Source: Clostridia bacterium
Lineage (GTDB): Bacteria > Bacillota > Clostridia > Oscillospirales > Acutalibacteraceae
DNA: 64,000 nt
NCBI GenBank assembly: GCA_017624675.1
Contig: JAGAMO010000001.1
Coordinates: 1 to 64,000, forward strand
Reading direction: 5' to 3'
How positions within the stretch are numbered: position 1 is the stretch's first letter; each line of letters opens with the position of its first letter. The notes beneath the pieces were generated by a model. That model saw nothing but the letters and a program-made list of their open reading frames with translations, did not search any database and was not told the DNA's origin. Positions 51,038 to 60,325 of this stretch are shown piece by piece. Made by a program: the position numbers and the translations under genes.

Positions 51038-51703
51038 ATGCAGAAAAATAATGTTAAAAAAATCAGTGTTACTGCACTATTTTGTGCTATTGCCTTTTTA
51101 ATGACCTTTGTTTTCAGGTTTAAGGTGGGTTTTTTAACCTTTGATTTAAAGGATGCGGTTATTTCTGTAATATCACTTTTGTACGGTCCTATTTACGGCG
51201 TGGCATCAGCTGGTGTGGTTGCTGTTTTGGAACTTCTGTCTGTTAGTGATACAGGTCTTTATGGACTTATTATGAACTTTATTTCAAGTGCTACATTTGC
51301 TATCGCTTGTGGCAGTGTTTATAAGTTTAAAAGAAGCTTTTCTGGCGCAATTATTGCAGTTGTGGTTTCTGTCATAAGCGTTACAGCTATTATGATGGTC
51401 GCTAATATTTTTATAACACCGTATTATATGGGTGTTGAGACCGCAGAGATTATAGCGCTGATTCCCACAATGCTTTTCCCATTTAACCTTTGTAAGTCAA
51501 TAGTAAACGCGGCTTCATTGCTCATAATCTATAAACCCATAACAAACGCATTAAAGAAAACGGGTCTTGTTGTTGCTAATAAAACCAACTACAAATTTTC
51601 CAAAAAATCAGTTATTTTGTTTGTGGTTTCGTTGGCTGTTTTGGCACTTGCTGTTTGCTTTATAATCTTCAAAATGGGTGGAAGTTTCAGTTTTCTTAAA
51701 TAA
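51038..51703 (+). CDS. ribU: riboflavin transporter RibU (ECF S component)
   Basis: Substrate-capture membrane protein (221 aa) for riboflavin uptake with the EcfA1-EcfA2-EcfT module (genes 11 kb upstream). Six hydrophobic segments are present. The early motif FRFKVGFLTFDLKDAVISVISLLYGPIYGV is the conserved RibU substrate-loop region. The FMN riboswitch directly upstream fixes the assignment. GGAGG precedes the ATG. Confidence 0.95.
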   Translation: MQKNNVKKISVTALFCAIAFLMTFVFRFKVGFLTFDLKDAVISVISLLYGPIYGVASAGVVAVLELLSVSDTGLYGLIMNFISSATFAIACGSVYKFKRSFSGAIIAVVVSVISVTAIMMVANIFITPYYMGVETAEIIALIPTMLFPFNLCKSIVNAASLLIIYKPITNALKKTGLVVANKTNYKFSKKSVILFVVSLAVLALAVCFIIFKMGGSFSFLK

Positions 51704-51715
51704 GGAATAATTAGT

Positions 51716-51744
51716 TTGACAAAATTCCCTTAAAAAGGTATAAT
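51716..51744 (+). promoter_or_regulatory. sigma-A promoter of glnN
   Basis: TTGACA, 17-nt spacer, TATAAT: a full consensus, 28 bp upstream of the start codon. Confidence 0.8.
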
Positions 51745-51771
51745 AATTTTATATAGTTTAGGAGGGTTACC

Positions 51772-53859
51772 ATGGATAAGGTTATTGAGATTTTCGGCAG
51801 TAACGTGTTTGGCGATGCTGTTATGAAAGAACGCTTACCCGAGGATACATATAATATTCTTAAATCCACCATTAAAGAGGGTAAGGGCATAGATAGTAGT
51901 ATTGCCGATACTGTAGCAAATGCTATGAAAGAGTGGGCTATTGAAAAGGGCGCCACTCACTATACCCATTGGTTCCAACCCTTAACAGGCATCACTGCTG
52001 AAAAGCACGATAGTTTTATTTCTCCCACAGAAGATGGCGGAATTTTAATGGAGTTTTCGGGCAAAGAACTTATTAAAGGTGAGCCTGACGCTTCTTCTTT
52101 TCCATCGGGCGGTTTAAGAGCTACCTTTGAGGCTCGTGGCTATACCGCTTGGGACCCCAGTTCTTACGCTTTTATTAAGGACGAAACCCTTTGTATTCCT
52201 ACTGCATTTTGCTCTTACACAGGTGAGGCTTTAGACCAAAAAACCCCCTTGCTTCGCAGTATGGAGGCTATAAATAAACAAGCGCTTAGAATTATTAAAC
52301 TCTTTGGTCACGATGATGTTAAGCGTGTTAATGTGACGGTAGGTCCCGAGCAAGAGTATTTCCTTGTGGACAAGACCCTTTATGATAAACGCCCCGACCT
52401 TATTTATTGCGGCAGAACCTTAATTGGTTCAATGCCACCTAAAGGTCAGGAGATGGACGACCATTATTTCGGCGTTTTAAAACCCCGTGTTGCAGCATTT
52501 ATGCGTGAGCTTGACGCTGAGCTTTGGAAATTGGGTGTTCTTGCCAAGACCGAGCATAACGAGGCTGCACCCGCACAGCACGAATTGGCACCTGTTTTCA
52601 CAACAATTAATATTGCCGCCGACCATAACCAACTTACAATGGAAATGATGAAAAAGACCGCTTTAAAGCACGGACTTGTTTGTCTTCTCCACGAAAAGCC
52701 TTATGACGGTGTTAACGGTAGCGGTAAGCACAATAACTGGTCGCTTTCTACCGATACAGGAATTAACTTCTTAAAACCAGGTAAAAAGCCTGAAGAAAAC
52801 CTTTTGTTCTTGCTAACATTGGTAGCTGTTATCCGTGCGGTTGATTTGCATCAGGACTTACTTAGAATTTCGGTTGCAACTGCAGGTAATGACCATCGCT
52901 TAGGCGCAAATGAGGCTCCTCCTGCAATTATTTCTATCTTCCTTGGCGAGGATTTGGAAAGCATTTTAGAGGATATCGCTTGTGGCACACATCACGATAA
53001 TATCAAGGGCGCCAAAATGAATATTGGCGCAGAGATTATTCCTGCCTTTAAAAAGGATAATACCGACCGTAATCGTACTTCGCCTTTTGCATTTACAGGC
53101 AATAAGTTTGAGTTCAGAGGTTTAGGCTCTGCTGCTTCTATTTCGGATACCAATGTTATGCTTAACACTATGGTTGCCGATGTTTTCTCTGAGTTTGCGG
53201 ACAGACTTGAAAATGCCGCTTCTTTTGAAGACGAGGTAAACTGCATTGTTAAGGAAGTTATGGATACTCACCGCAGAATTATCTTTAACGGCGACGGTTA
53301 TTCAAAAGAGTGGGAAAAGGAAGCCGAAAAGAGAGGACTCTTAAATCTTAAGAGCACTGTTGACGCTTTACCGTTGCTTAAGAACGAAGAAAACATTAAG
53401 ATGTTCGAAAAGCACGGTGTTTTCTCTCGCACTGAAATTAACTCAAGAGTTGACATTATCTTAGAAAACTATACCAAGATAATTCATATTGAGGCGCTGA
53501 CCCTTATTGATATGATGAATAAAGAGATTGTGCCTGTAATTTCTTCTTATACTGACAAGCTTTGCGCAACACTTCTTAACAAGAATAAGATTGGTGGCAT
53601 TAACAGTGAGGTTGAGAGAGAATTGATTTACCGTCTCTCTGCCGCTGAAAAAGAAATATTCACCCTCACCAATGAGCTTAAAATGGCTACTGCGGCATCT
53701 GAGAAAATTAACGATGTTTACGAAAAGGCTGTTTTCTATCACGATAAGGTTTTAAAACTTATGGAGGATATTAGAAAATATGCCGACAGCGCCGAGTGTG
53801 TTGTTCCTGCAAGTATTTGGCCATATCCAAGTTACGGTGAATTGTTATTCAACATATAA
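51772..53859 (+). CDS. glnN: glutamine synthetase type III
   Basis: ATP-dependent synthesis of glutamine from glutamate and ammonia. The 695 residues fit the large type III (GSIII) class rather than the 450-residue type I. Class motifs include [15 protein letters not shown], the [12 protein letters not shown] substrate segment, [21 protein letters not shown] and [17 protein letters not shown]. The C-terminal helical region is present. It is monocistronic with a strong promoter and terminator. Confidence 0.96.
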   Translation: MDKVIEIFGSNVFGDAVMKERLPEDTYNILKSTIKEGKGIDSSIADTVANAMKEWAIEKGATHYTHWFQPLTGITAEKHDSFISPTEDGGILMEFSGKELIKGEPDASSFPSGGLRATFEARGYTAWDPSSYAFIKDETLCIPTAFCSYTGEALDQKTPLLRSMEAINKQALRIIKLFGHDDVKRVNVTVGPEQEYFLVDKTLYDKRPDLIYCGRTLIGSMPPKGQEMDDHYFGVLKPRVAAFMRELDAELWKLGVLAKTEHNEAAPAQHELAPVFTTINIAADHNQLTMEMMKKTALKHGLVCLLHEKPYDGVNGSGKHNNWSLSTDTGINFLKPGKKPEENLLFLLTLVAVIRAVDLHQDLLRISVATAGNDHRLGANEAPPAIISIFLGEDLESILEDIACGTHHDNIKGAKMNIGAEIIPAFKKDNTDRNRTSPFAFTGNKFEFRGLGSAASISDTNVMLNTMVADVFSEFADRLENAASFEDEVNCIVKEVMDTHRRIIFNGDGYSKEWEKEAEKRGLLNLKSTVDALPLLKNEENIKMFEKHGVFSRTEINSRVDIILENYTKIIHIEALTLIDMMNKEIVPVISSYTDKLCATLLNKNKIGGINSEVERELIYRLSAAEKEIFTLTNELKMATAASEKINDVYEKAVFYHDKVLKLMEDIRKYADSAECVVPASIWPYPSYGELLFNI

Positions 53860-53863
53860 AACT

Positions 53864-53890
53864 AAAAGCACCCTTAAAGGGTGCTTTTTT
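53864..53890. terminator. terminator shared by glnN (+) and rnpB (-)
   Basis: AAAAGCACCC-TTAAA-GGGTGCTTTT followed by T. The A-rich left flank gives the complementary T tail for the convergent RNase P RNA. Confidence 0.9.
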
Positions 53891-53892
53891 TA

Positions 53893-54222
53893 TAGAGTCG
53901 GTCGGTAAGCCGAGTTCTGTCGCGGACGGTTATCTATCTAGGTGAAGGATTGCTCCAACACTCAAGCCGCTTTTCGTGGCACATCGGGCAAATGTATAGC
54001 CACACTTAGCGTTGCTCCGAATAGGGTTTACAGTATCACTACGTTCCCGTGTGATAGGTGAGCTCTTACCTCGCCTTTCCACCCTTACCTTGAAAACAAG
54101 GCGGTATATCTCTGTTGCACTTTCCCTAAGGTCACCCTCGGCGGCGGTTAGCCGCTATTCTGCCCTGTGGGGCTCGGACTTTCCTCAAGACACAAGGTCT
54201 CGCAACCGTCTAACCGACTCTT
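53893..54222 (-). ncRNA. rnpB: RNase P RNA, class A
   Basis: Catalytic RNA of RNase P, which matures tRNA 5' ends. Read on the minus strand it starts GAGTCGGTTAGACGG and ends CTTACCGACCGACTCT, the two ends pairing. Conserved blocks are visible: GAGGAAAGTCCGAGC near the 5' end, AGGGTGGAAAGGCG, GGTAAGAGCTCACC, GTAAACCC, and near the 3' end AGAACTCGGCTTAC. The order fits the ancestral class A fold. Open reading frames over this segment are artefacts. A consensus promoter lies directly upstream. Confidence 0.95.
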
Positions 54223-54227
54223 AAGGT

Positions 54228-54256
54228 ATCATATCATAAAAACATCTATGTGTCAA
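54228..54256 (-). promoter_or_regulatory. sigma-A promoter of rnpB
   Basis: On the minus strand: TTGACA, a 17-nt spacer, then TATGAT, placing the start 6-7 nt upstream of or at the RNA 5' end. Confidence 0.8.
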
Positions 54257-54308
54257 AAGATAATTTAAAGAATAAACTATAATAAATAGTAGAAAATAGG
54301 TGTTTTTT

Positions 54309-55364
54309 ATGGAAAGTTTGAAAAAATATTTTTTAGCCTCTAATTCTTGTGAGGGATTTGTTTCATATTTTGATACATCTTATAACCCAAATGACGGATG
54401 GAAAGCCTATATTATAAAGGGCGGTCCCGGTACGGGTAAATCGACCTTTATGAAAAGAATTGCAAAGGCATGTTTTGATAGGGGATATAAGCCTCATATT
54501 TGCCCTTGCAGCAGCGACCCCGATTCGCTTGACTTGGTAGTTATCCCCGAAACAAAAACTGTTATAATGGACGGTACTTCACCTCATACTATTGACCCTA
54601 AATATGCGGGTGCGGTTGAGAATATTTTGAATTTCGGCGAATTTTGGGATAACGACAAACTAAGGGAAAGACAAAGCGAAATAATTGCTGTTACAAATAA
54701 CAACAAGGTGCTTCATAAAACAGCTTCGATTTATCTTTTAACTGCAGGTAATTTATTCAAAGACAACTTTTTAAGGCAGCAAAAAGCAACAAATGAAACA
54801 AAAATTAAAGATTACGCCTTGAAGATTTGCAGAAGAAACATTAAAGGAAAGGGCAAAAAGCCAGAGGAAAAGGTAAGGTTTCTAAGCGCTGTTTCGCCTA
54901 AGGGTGTTGTATCTTACCCCGAAACAATTTTAAAATATACAAATACTCCCGTAGTAATCAAAGATATTTACGGTGCGGTGAGCAATGAAATTTTACAGGA
55001 AATAAGGCTTTTCGCACTTAATAAGGGTTATAGAGTTTTAAGCTTTAAAAATCCTTTCTTGCCGCAGTATTTAGAGCATATTGTTATCCCCGAACTAAAC
55101 TTTGCAGTTGTTACCGAAAACAACTTTATATATTTTAATTGCGACTCTCGACGAGTGCATTTTGAACGCTTTTTAGATAAGGATAAGCTTAATATTAAAC
55201 GGATAAAATACAACAAAAAAGCCGCAAATGAACTTTTAAATTCGGCGGTTGACACACTGAAACTGGCAAAGAAAGTTCACGACGACTTAGAAAAATTTTA
55301 TATTGATGCTATTGACTATAAAAAACTTGATAACTTTACAAAGGACTTTATACAGAAGATATAA
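54309..55364 (+). CDS. duplicated P-loop NTPase-like protein (PRK06851-like)
   Basis: A 351-residue protein not tied to a known pathway. Residues 33-95 contain an intact P-loop, GGPGTGKS (38-45), in AYIIKGGPGTGKSTFMKRIA, followed by DRGY and DLVVIPETKTVIMDG. Residues 213-275 repeat the same scheme (TPVVIKDIYGAVSNEILQEIR, NKGY, EHIVIPELNFAVVTE), but the P-loop residues are lost. It is thus an internal duplication with one active-looking and one dead nucleotide site. This matches the layout of the clostridial PRK06851 group. ATG at 54309 is preferred over GTG at 54300 because TAGGTG is spaced for the ATG. It is monocistronic. Confidence 0.78.
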   Translation: MESLKKYFLASNSCEGFVSYFDTSYNPNDGWKAYIIKGGPGTGKSTFMKRIAKACFDRGYKPHICPCSSDPDSLDLVVIPETKTVIMDGTSPHTIDPKYAGAVENILNFGEFWDNDKLRERQSEIIAVTNNNKVLHKTASIYLLTAGNLFKDNFLRQQKATNETKIKDYALKICRRNIKGKGKKPEEKVRFLSAVSPKGVVSYPETILKYTNTPVVIKDIYGAVSNEILQEIRLFALNKGYRVLSFKNPFLPQYLEHIVIPELNFAVVTENNFIYFNCDSRRVHFERFLDKDKLNIKRIKYNKKAANELLNSAVDTLKLAKKVHDDLEKFYIDAIDYKKLDNFTKDFIQKI

Positions 55365-55365
55365 A

Positions 55366-55394
55366 AAAACAGCTCAGGAAACTGAGCTGTTTTG
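55366..55394. terminator. bidirectional terminator between the P-loop protein and mrp
   Basis: AAAACAGCTCAG-GAAA-CTGAGCTGTTTT, lying between convergent genes. Confidence 0.9.
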
Positions 55395-55397
55395 ATT

Positions 55398-56231
55398 TTA
55401 GTTATTAATGATTTCTTCTACTGCTTTATCAAGATAATTGGTCTCAATCAATTCAAAAGAGCCATTGTCAACCATTTGGGTCAAGGAGACATCAATAGGC
55501 ATCTTGCCAAGCAATTTAACGCCTAATTCTTCGGCAACAGTTTCACTGCCACTGCCGAAAATTGTGAACTCTTTTCCACAGTCGGGGCAAACAACATAAC
55601 TCATATTTTCAACAATACCTAAAACGGGGATATCCATCATTTTAGCCATATTATAAGCCTTTTTAACAATCATTGAAACAAGGTCTTGTGGAGAGGTTAC
55701 GATAACCGCGCCGTCAAGAGGAATGCTCTGGAATACTGTAAGGGGAACATCGCCTGTTCCGGGAGGACAGTCAATTAAAAGATAATCAAGGTCGCCCCAA
55801 ACAACATCGTGCCAGAACTGTTTAACAGCACCTGCAATAACGGGACCGCGCCAAACAACGGGGGATTCTTTATCGGGCAAAAGAAGATTTATAGACATAA
55901 TCTTAATTCCGTTTTTGGTCTCAGCGGGTAAAATGCCGATTTCGTTTTGCAAAACGTGACCGTTTAAACCAAAAGTTTTAGGAATAGAGGGACCTGTGAT
56001 ATCGGCATCTAGAATACCAACCTTATAGCCTTTTTTGGAAAGAGCAACCGCAAGCATAGACGTAACCATTGATTTACCAACGCCGCCCTTACCGCTTACA
56101 ATACCGATAACGTGCTTAATGTTATTGTATTCGCCGGTTGGCTCAATAAGACTTTGAGGGTCTTTTCCTTTACAGTTTGAAGAACAGGAACTGCAGTTAC
56201 CTGAACAGCCCTGAGTGTTTTTTTCTGACAT
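55398..56231 (-). CDS. mrp: Mrp/NBP35 family P-loop ATPase (Fe-S cluster carrier)
   Basis: Iron-sulfur carrier ATPase (277 aa) of the Mrp/ApbC/NBP35 family, thought to deliver clusters to apoproteins. The N-terminus is cysteine-rich (CSGNCSSCSSNC, residues 9-20). The deviant Walker A is GKGGVGKS (47-54), and the C-terminal cluster site is CPDCGKEF. The ATG at 56231 is chosen because the AGGTGA upstream is its ribosome site; the GTG start at 56240 falls inside that site. It is the last gene of the minus-strand run from crp. Confidence 0.92.
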   Translation of the reverse strand: MSEKNTQGCSGNCSSCSSNCKGKDPQSLIEPTGEYNNIKHVIGIVSGKGGVGKSMVTSMLAVALSKKGYKVGILDADITGPSIPKTFGLNGHVLQNEIGILPAETKNGIKIMSINLLLPDKESPVVWRGPVIAGAVKQFWHDVVWGDLDYLLIDCPPGTGDVPLTVFQSIPLDGAVIVTSPQDLVSMIVKKAYNMAKMMDIPVLGIVENMSYVVCPDCGKEFTIFGSGSETVAEELGVKLLGKMPIDVSLTQMVDNGSFELIETNYLDKAVEEIINN

Positions 56232-56276
56232 AATTTTCACCTGACTTTGAATTTCATAACAAATATTATACTACTT

Positions 56277-56726
56277 TTAAATTAAACTTTCAAGTAGTGC
56301 TTTGCAACCTTTTTCAATATCCGAAAAGGTAACATCAAAATTGCCGTAATACCAAGGGTCAGCAACATCCTTGTTCTTTAAAAGGGGTCTAATTTTATTA
56401 TTTGCATCATTTGGGAAAATTCGTTTAATATTTCGTAAATTATTTGAATCCATGCAAATAAACATATCATATTTGTCGTAATCTGTTGATTTTAGTTGCA
56501 CCGCCCGTTTTTCAGTAACAGGGATATTGTTTCTCTTAAGCTCAGCCAAGGCGGGTGGATAGATGGGGTTGCCAATACCACAATAAATTTCTTCACTACT
56601 TGTGGCCGAAGATTTAATTAGAAAATCGTCCTCAAGTCCCTTGTCTGCAACCAATTTTTTCATTATAAATTCTGCCATAGGACTTCGGCAAATATTCCCG
56701 TGGCACACGAACATAATTCTTGTCAT
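56277..56726 (-). CDS. low-molecular-weight protein-tyrosine-phosphatase
   Basis: Cytosolic phosphatase (149 aa) with the P-loop CHGNICRS (8-15) directly after the start and the general acid in the C-terminal DPWYYGNF motif. In Firmicutes such enzymes may act on phosphotyrosine or phosphoarginine proteins. The active-site CxxxxxR followed by Ser does not settle which. It overlaps sfsA by 4 bp and lies 45 bp before mrp. Confidence 0.92.
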   Translation of the reverse strand: MTRIMFVCHGNICRSPMAEFIMKKLVADKGLEDDFLIKSSATSSEEIYCGIGNPIYPPALAELKRNNIPVTEKRAVQLKSTDYDKYDMFICMDSNNLRNIKRIFPNDANNKIRPLLKNKDVADPWYYGNFDVTFSDIEKGCKALLESLI

Positions 56727-57403
56727 AATTTTATTGGAACTTCCTTGTCAATATTAATACTGTTGGGTGTTACGGTGCAGTCGTATGCCAATATATTAAC
56801 ACCTAATTTTTTTGCTTTTCGCAAAGTATCACCAAATTTTTTGTGGGTATTATTGTTTGGTTTGAAAATTTTGGGTCCTTTCATTTGAATAACAAACAAT
56901 ATGTAAGCCTCAAAACCTTCATTAATACAACTAATCAGTTCTTCTATGTGTTTAACTCCTCGCTTGGTTGGTGCGTCGGGGAATAAGGCAGTGCCATCTT
57001 GCTCTAAAGTGCATCCTTTAACCTCTAAGAAAATTTTTCGTTTGCCGTCCTCAATAAAAAAATCAAATCTAGAATTTTTATATTTAACTTCTCGGCGGAT
57101 TTTGGCATCTTTAGAAAAAATATCTCCAAGTTTCAACCACTCTTCGGCAACATGGTTTGGAATTTGAGAGTCCATATTAATAAGCAAAGTTTCTTTATAA
57201 ACAGCAATTAAATCATATTGAGTTTTTCGCAAGGGATTATTACTTTTTTCGAGAAAAACTGTGGTATTTGGCACTAAAAGTTCACGGCATCTGCCTGTGT
57301 TTTTTACGTGCACAGTTTCGGTTTTGCCGTTAATTTCAACATTTGCAATAAATCGGTTTGGTCGGGACAAAAATTTCCCCTCAACTATATTGTTATATCT
57401 CAT
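56723..57403 (-). CDS. sfsA: SfsA family protein
   Basis: SfsA (226 aa), named for sugar fermentation stimulation and predicted to bind nucleic acid or act as a nuclease. The N-terminal OB-like region is GKFLSRPNRFIANVEINGKTETVHVKNTGRCRELL. The nuclease-like core is SRFDFFIEDGKRKIFLEVKGCTLEQDG, followed by FPDAPTKRGVKHIEEL. All conserved segments are intact. The molecular role is still uncertain. It overlaps genes on both sides by 4 bp. Confidence 0.93.
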   Translation of the reverse strand: MRYNNIVEGKFLSRPNRFIANVEINGKTETVHVKNTGRCRELLVPNTTVFLEKSNNPLRKTQYDLIAVYKETLLINMDSQIPNHVAEEWLKLGDIFSKDAKIRREVKYKNSRFDFFIEDGKRKIFLEVKGCTLEQDGTALFPDAPTKRGVKHIEELISCINEGFEAYILFVIQMKGPKIFKPNNNTHKKFGDTLRKAKKLGVNILAYDCTVTPNSINIDKEVPIKL

Positions 57404-57963
57404 ACAAGTTCCTCAAACGTACAGTTTAAAAGCTCGGCTTCGGCTTTAGAGTGGGTAACAAGAATTAGCGGTTTTTCGCCCAAAACTTCGTTTATCAGGT
57501 TTGCCGCTGTATCAATATTCTCTTGGTCCAAGCCTGTGAATGGCTCATCTAAAACGAGATAGTCAAACTGGTTGGATAGTGCCCTTACAAGAGCAACACG
57601 GCGGCTCATACCACCCGAAAGGTCGCTTGGCATCTTGTTTGCATAATCCTTTAAACCGAGTCTTTCAAGATATAAAAGAGCAGTTTCTTCATCTGCGCCG
57701 AAAAGGGTTATGTTTTCTAAAACCGACTTAAAGGGAATAAGTCTGTCCTCTTGAAAAACAACGGCGGGTTTTAAATTTTCCGCTTTTTGAATTTCGCCTT
57801 TTAGAGGTGTTTCCAAGCCCAAAATCAGTCTTAAAATTGTTGTTTTTCCGCTTCCGCTTTCACCAAAAAGGCAGATGCGGTCCTTTTTGCTTATTTGGAG
57901 TGAGAAATCCTTTAAAACCTCGGTTTTTTCGTAGGAAAAACCGATATTATTTAATTTTATCAT
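57400..57963 (-). CDS. ABC transporter ATP-binding protein (NitT/TauT type, short)
   Basis: ATPase (187 aa) of the importer with the next two genes. Walker A is GESGSGKT (34-41), the signature is DLSGGMSRR and Walker B is LVLDEPFTGLD, followed by the switch histidine in LVTHSKAEAE. It lacks about 50-70 C-terminal residues seen in SsuB/TauB-type proteins but keeps all catalytic motifs. The start overlaps the permease gene by 17 bp. Confidence 0.88.
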   Translation of the reverse strand: MIKLNNIGFSYEKTEVLKDFSLQISKKDRICLFGESGSGKTTILRLILGLETPLKGEIQKAENLKPAVVFQEDRLIPFKSVLENITLFGADEETALLYLERLGLKDYANKMPSDLSGGMSRRVALVRALSNQFDYLVLDEPFTGLDQENIDTAANLINEVLGEKPLILVTHSKAEAELLNCTFEELV

Positions 57964-58708
57964 ATAGGTTTCCCCTCCAGAAAAACTTGATTATATTTTC
58001 TAAAAGTAGACTTAAGATTATAATGGTCAAAACTACCGCAAAAACTTTTGCGTACTCAAGGTTGCTTTTTGCGTTTGAAAGCAAAGCACCGATACTGCCT
58101 GTGGGGTTGCAAATAACCTCGGCGGCAACACCCGATTTCCAAGCAAAACCAAGACCCGTTATAACTGATTCACGGAAAAAGGGCATAATTGTTGGAATTT
58201 TAATGTTTTTAACAATTTCGGTTTTGGTCATACCCATTACACCCGCCATTTCAACAAGGCGGTTATCAACCGATAAAAGTCCCGTTTCAACCTGCAACCA
58301 AATGATTGGGAAAACCATCAAAAATGATATGAAAGAGGGGATTACATCGGAGGGTATCCAAAGCCAAGCCAAAATGATAAAGGCGGCAACGGGTACCGAG
58401 CGTATAAGCCTTGAAATGGGTTCGGCAATGGTTTTAAAAATATTACTGTTGCCCGAAAGCATACCGAAAATAAGTCCTAAAACAACCGCAAATATAAAAC
58501 CGCTTAAAATATGCAAAAGAGAACTTGCAACCGCTTCCCAAAAAGAGGGTAGTTTAACACAATTTATAAACTCCTTTAAGGTGTCAAGAGGCAGTGGAAT
58601 TTTGAAAAGAAGTTTTGAATTTGCTAGGCTTCCCAAAATATGCCAAAGCAGAATCCATAATAAAATGGACCCTGCTTTAAGCGAGATTTTTTTCAAATTA
58701 TTTTTCAT
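57947..58708 (-). CDS. ABC transporter permease (NitT/TauT type)
   Basis: Membrane permease (253 aa) with about six hydrophobic segments and the EAA-type loop EMAGVMGMTKTEIVKNIKIPTIMPFF. This matches SsuC/TauC/ThiX-type permeases. The start is taken at ATG 58708, 11 bp inside the end of the binding-protein gene, which gives the expected basic N-terminus; the longer frame adds 18 residues that only read the other gene out of frame. A weak ribosome site (GACGG) suggests coupled translation. Confidence 0.87.
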   Translation of the reverse strand: MKNNLKKISLKAGSILLWILLWHILGSLANSKLLFKIPLPLDTLKEFINCVKLPSFWEAVASSLLHILSGFIFAVVLGLIFGMLSGNSNIFKTIAEPISRLIRSVPVAAFIILAWLWIPSDVIPSFISFLMVFPIIWLQVETGLLSVDNRLVEMAGVMGMTKTEIVKNIKIPTIMPFFRESVITGLGFAWKSGVAAEVICNPTGSIGALLSNAKSNLEYAKVFAVVLTIIILSLLLENIIKFFWRGNLYDKIK

Positions 58709-59693
58709 AATAGAAACCGTCTGCAGGTAATTTTCCGCCAACTGCGGTTTTATCTGCATCAAATAAAACTTGAAGATATCCCGAAAGCTTTGTCTTCATT
58801 TCACTGCCCGAAACAAAGGTTAAATTGCAGTTGGGGATAGCCTTTTTAGCAATGGGAGCCTTAGGAATAATGCCGTAGGTCTCGCAAAGAGTAGCAGTTG
58901 TATCAATATCGTTATTAGCGGCTTCAATAGAGGCTTTGTATTCCTCTAAGAACTTATCAACAGTTTCTTTGTTGTCTTTCAAAAACTCATTTCTTACAAC
59001 AACACAACCCATCATAAGAGCTGATTTGTTATCAACCTTTTCCCATTCTTTGGTTAAATCAATGGCGATTTTTGCACCTTCGTTTTGAATTGTAAGGGTG
59101 GTTGCAACGGGTTGGGGAGAGATGATTATAGCACTGGGGTCGGTAGCCCAAACGCTGAGAAGCTCGGTTCCTTCAGCTTTAAACTCTAATGTAACATCGT
59201 CCTTAATTCCGTTTTTCTCAAGTAAGTAGTTGATGATATACTCGGGGTTGGAGCCTTGACCTGTTGTGTAAACCTTTTTGCCTTTCAAATCTTCAAGGCT
59301 TGTAATTTCAATTCCTTTAGGTGTTACAACATTAAGAACTCCGAGTGTGTTAACCGCTAAAACGGTAATGTTGCCTTCGGTCTTGTTGTAAAGCTTTGCG
59401 GCAAGGTTTGTTGCAATGGCGGCAATGTCAGCCTCTTTGTTGGAGATTTTAGCAACAATTTCATCGGGCTGTGCCACAACTGTAACATTATAGTCACCCT
59501 CGGTTTTGTCCTTGTCAGCCTTATCTTTAAGGTTGGCGGCACCAATGCCTGTGGGTCCCGAAAGAACATAAACATTGGCTTTTACAAGTTCGGGTGTCTC
59601 AGAGGCAACCGAGCTGTTATTATCGGTTTGACCGCAAGCGGTAAGACCGAGTGTAAGCATTAATGTGAGTAGTAAAGCTAGAATTTTTTTCAT
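58698..59693 (-). CDS. ABC transporter substrate-binding lipoprotein (NitT/TauT type)
   Basis: Extracellular binding lipoprotein (331 aa). The signal ends in the lipobox LGLTAC (about residue 20), followed by a Ser/Asn-rich linker. The mature part has the two-lobe pattern of the NMT1/TauA/SsuA families (DEIVAKISNKEADIAAIATNLAAKLYN and the DPSAIIISPQPVATT hinge). The ligand is not recognisable; sulfonates, nitrate, pyrimidine precursors or others are possible. It starts 2 bp after the Crp/Fnr gene, whose protein probably controls it. Confidence 0.87.
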   Translation of the reverse strand: MKKILALLLTLMLTLGLTACGQTDNNSSVASETPELVKANVYVLSGPTGIGAANLKDKADKDKTEGDYNVTVVAQPDEIVAKISNKEADIAAIATNLAAKLYNKTEGNITVLAVNTLGVLNVVTPKGIEITSLEDLKGKKVYTTGQGSNPEYIINYLLEKNGIKDDVTLEFKAEGTELLSVWATDPSAIIISPQPVATTLTIQNEGAKIAIDLTKEWEKVDNKSALMMGCVVVRNEFLKDNKETVDKFLEEYKASIEAANNDIDTTATLCETYGIIPKAPIAKKAIPNCNLTFVSGSEMKTKLSGYLQVLFDADKTAVGGKLPADGFYYEK

Positions 59694-59694
59694 T

Positions 59695-60309
59695 TTAAAT
59701 CACCTTTATAATATTTTTTTCCCGTTTGATTTTACCTTTTTGCTCAAGTGCATCAAAACCGCGGTAAAGTGTGGCGCGGCTAAGCCCCAGCATCTTTGCA
59801 AGAAGTGTGAAACTAACGGGTATTTTAACAATTTTACTGTCGGGCATATTGTCTATCAAATATTTATAAACAACATCTTCCGCACTGGTGCAGGAAATCA
59901 TACGAAGCTTCCTATTTAAAAACCTTATTTTATCCGAAAGGAAATTTATATAGTTGATAGAAGTTTTGGGATATTTTTCGAATATTTTTTTGAGAGTTTG
60001 CTCATTTATAAACATAACCTCGGTATCGGTGTTGGCAACAATGTGGCTGACATAGGTGTCACCGTTACCAAAAACCGCCGCCGCACCGAAAACACTGCCC
60101 TTTGGAAAGGCTTTCATAAAAAATCCGTCGTCATTGTCGGTCACAGCAGATGCTTTGCCTTTGATTATATATCCCAAGGCTTTCTCAAATTTGTCGGCTG
60201 AATAAATCGTATCGCCTTTGTTAAAATGAACGGGGGAGTCAAGAAACGAAATGATTTCTTTAATTTCTTTTTCCTTGAGACCCTTAAATAAAAATAGGTC
60301 GCTAATCAT
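59695..60309 (-). CDS. Crp/Fnr family transcriptional regulator
   Basis: A 204-residue regulator. A cyclic-nucleotide-type beta-roll domain (residues about 15-120) leads to a dimer helix and a C-terminal winged helix (VSFTLLAKMLGLSRATLYRGFDALEQKGKI). The Arg/Ser cAMP contacts of CRP and the clustered cysteines of FNR are missing, so the signal is unknown. The ATG at 60309 has TGGAG 7 nt upstream; the longer frame has none. It heads the operon with the ABC importer. A dyad on its promoter start suggests autoregulation. Confidence 0.9.
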   Translation of the reverse strand: MISDLFLFKGLKEKEIKEIISFLDSPVHFNKGDTIYSADKFEKALGYIIKGKASAVTDNDDGFFMKAFPKGSVFGAAAVFGNGDTYVSHIVANTDTEVMFINEQTLKKIFEKYPKTSINYINFLSDKIRFLNRKLRMISCTSAEDVVYKYLIDNMPDSKIVKIPVSFTLLAKMLGLSRATLYRGFDALEQKGKIKREKNIIKVI

Positions 60310-60325
60310 AGTAAACTCCAAAAAC

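Noticed and set aside
54012-54224. Plus-strand open frame of 70 residues
   Set aside because: It lies wholly inside the RNase P RNA on the opposite strand.
57807-58730. Long plus-strand frame (307 residues) opposite the permease and ATPase genes
   Set aside because: Antisense shadow of hydrophobic coding sequence; the minus-strand frames have clear ABC motifs and coupled starts.
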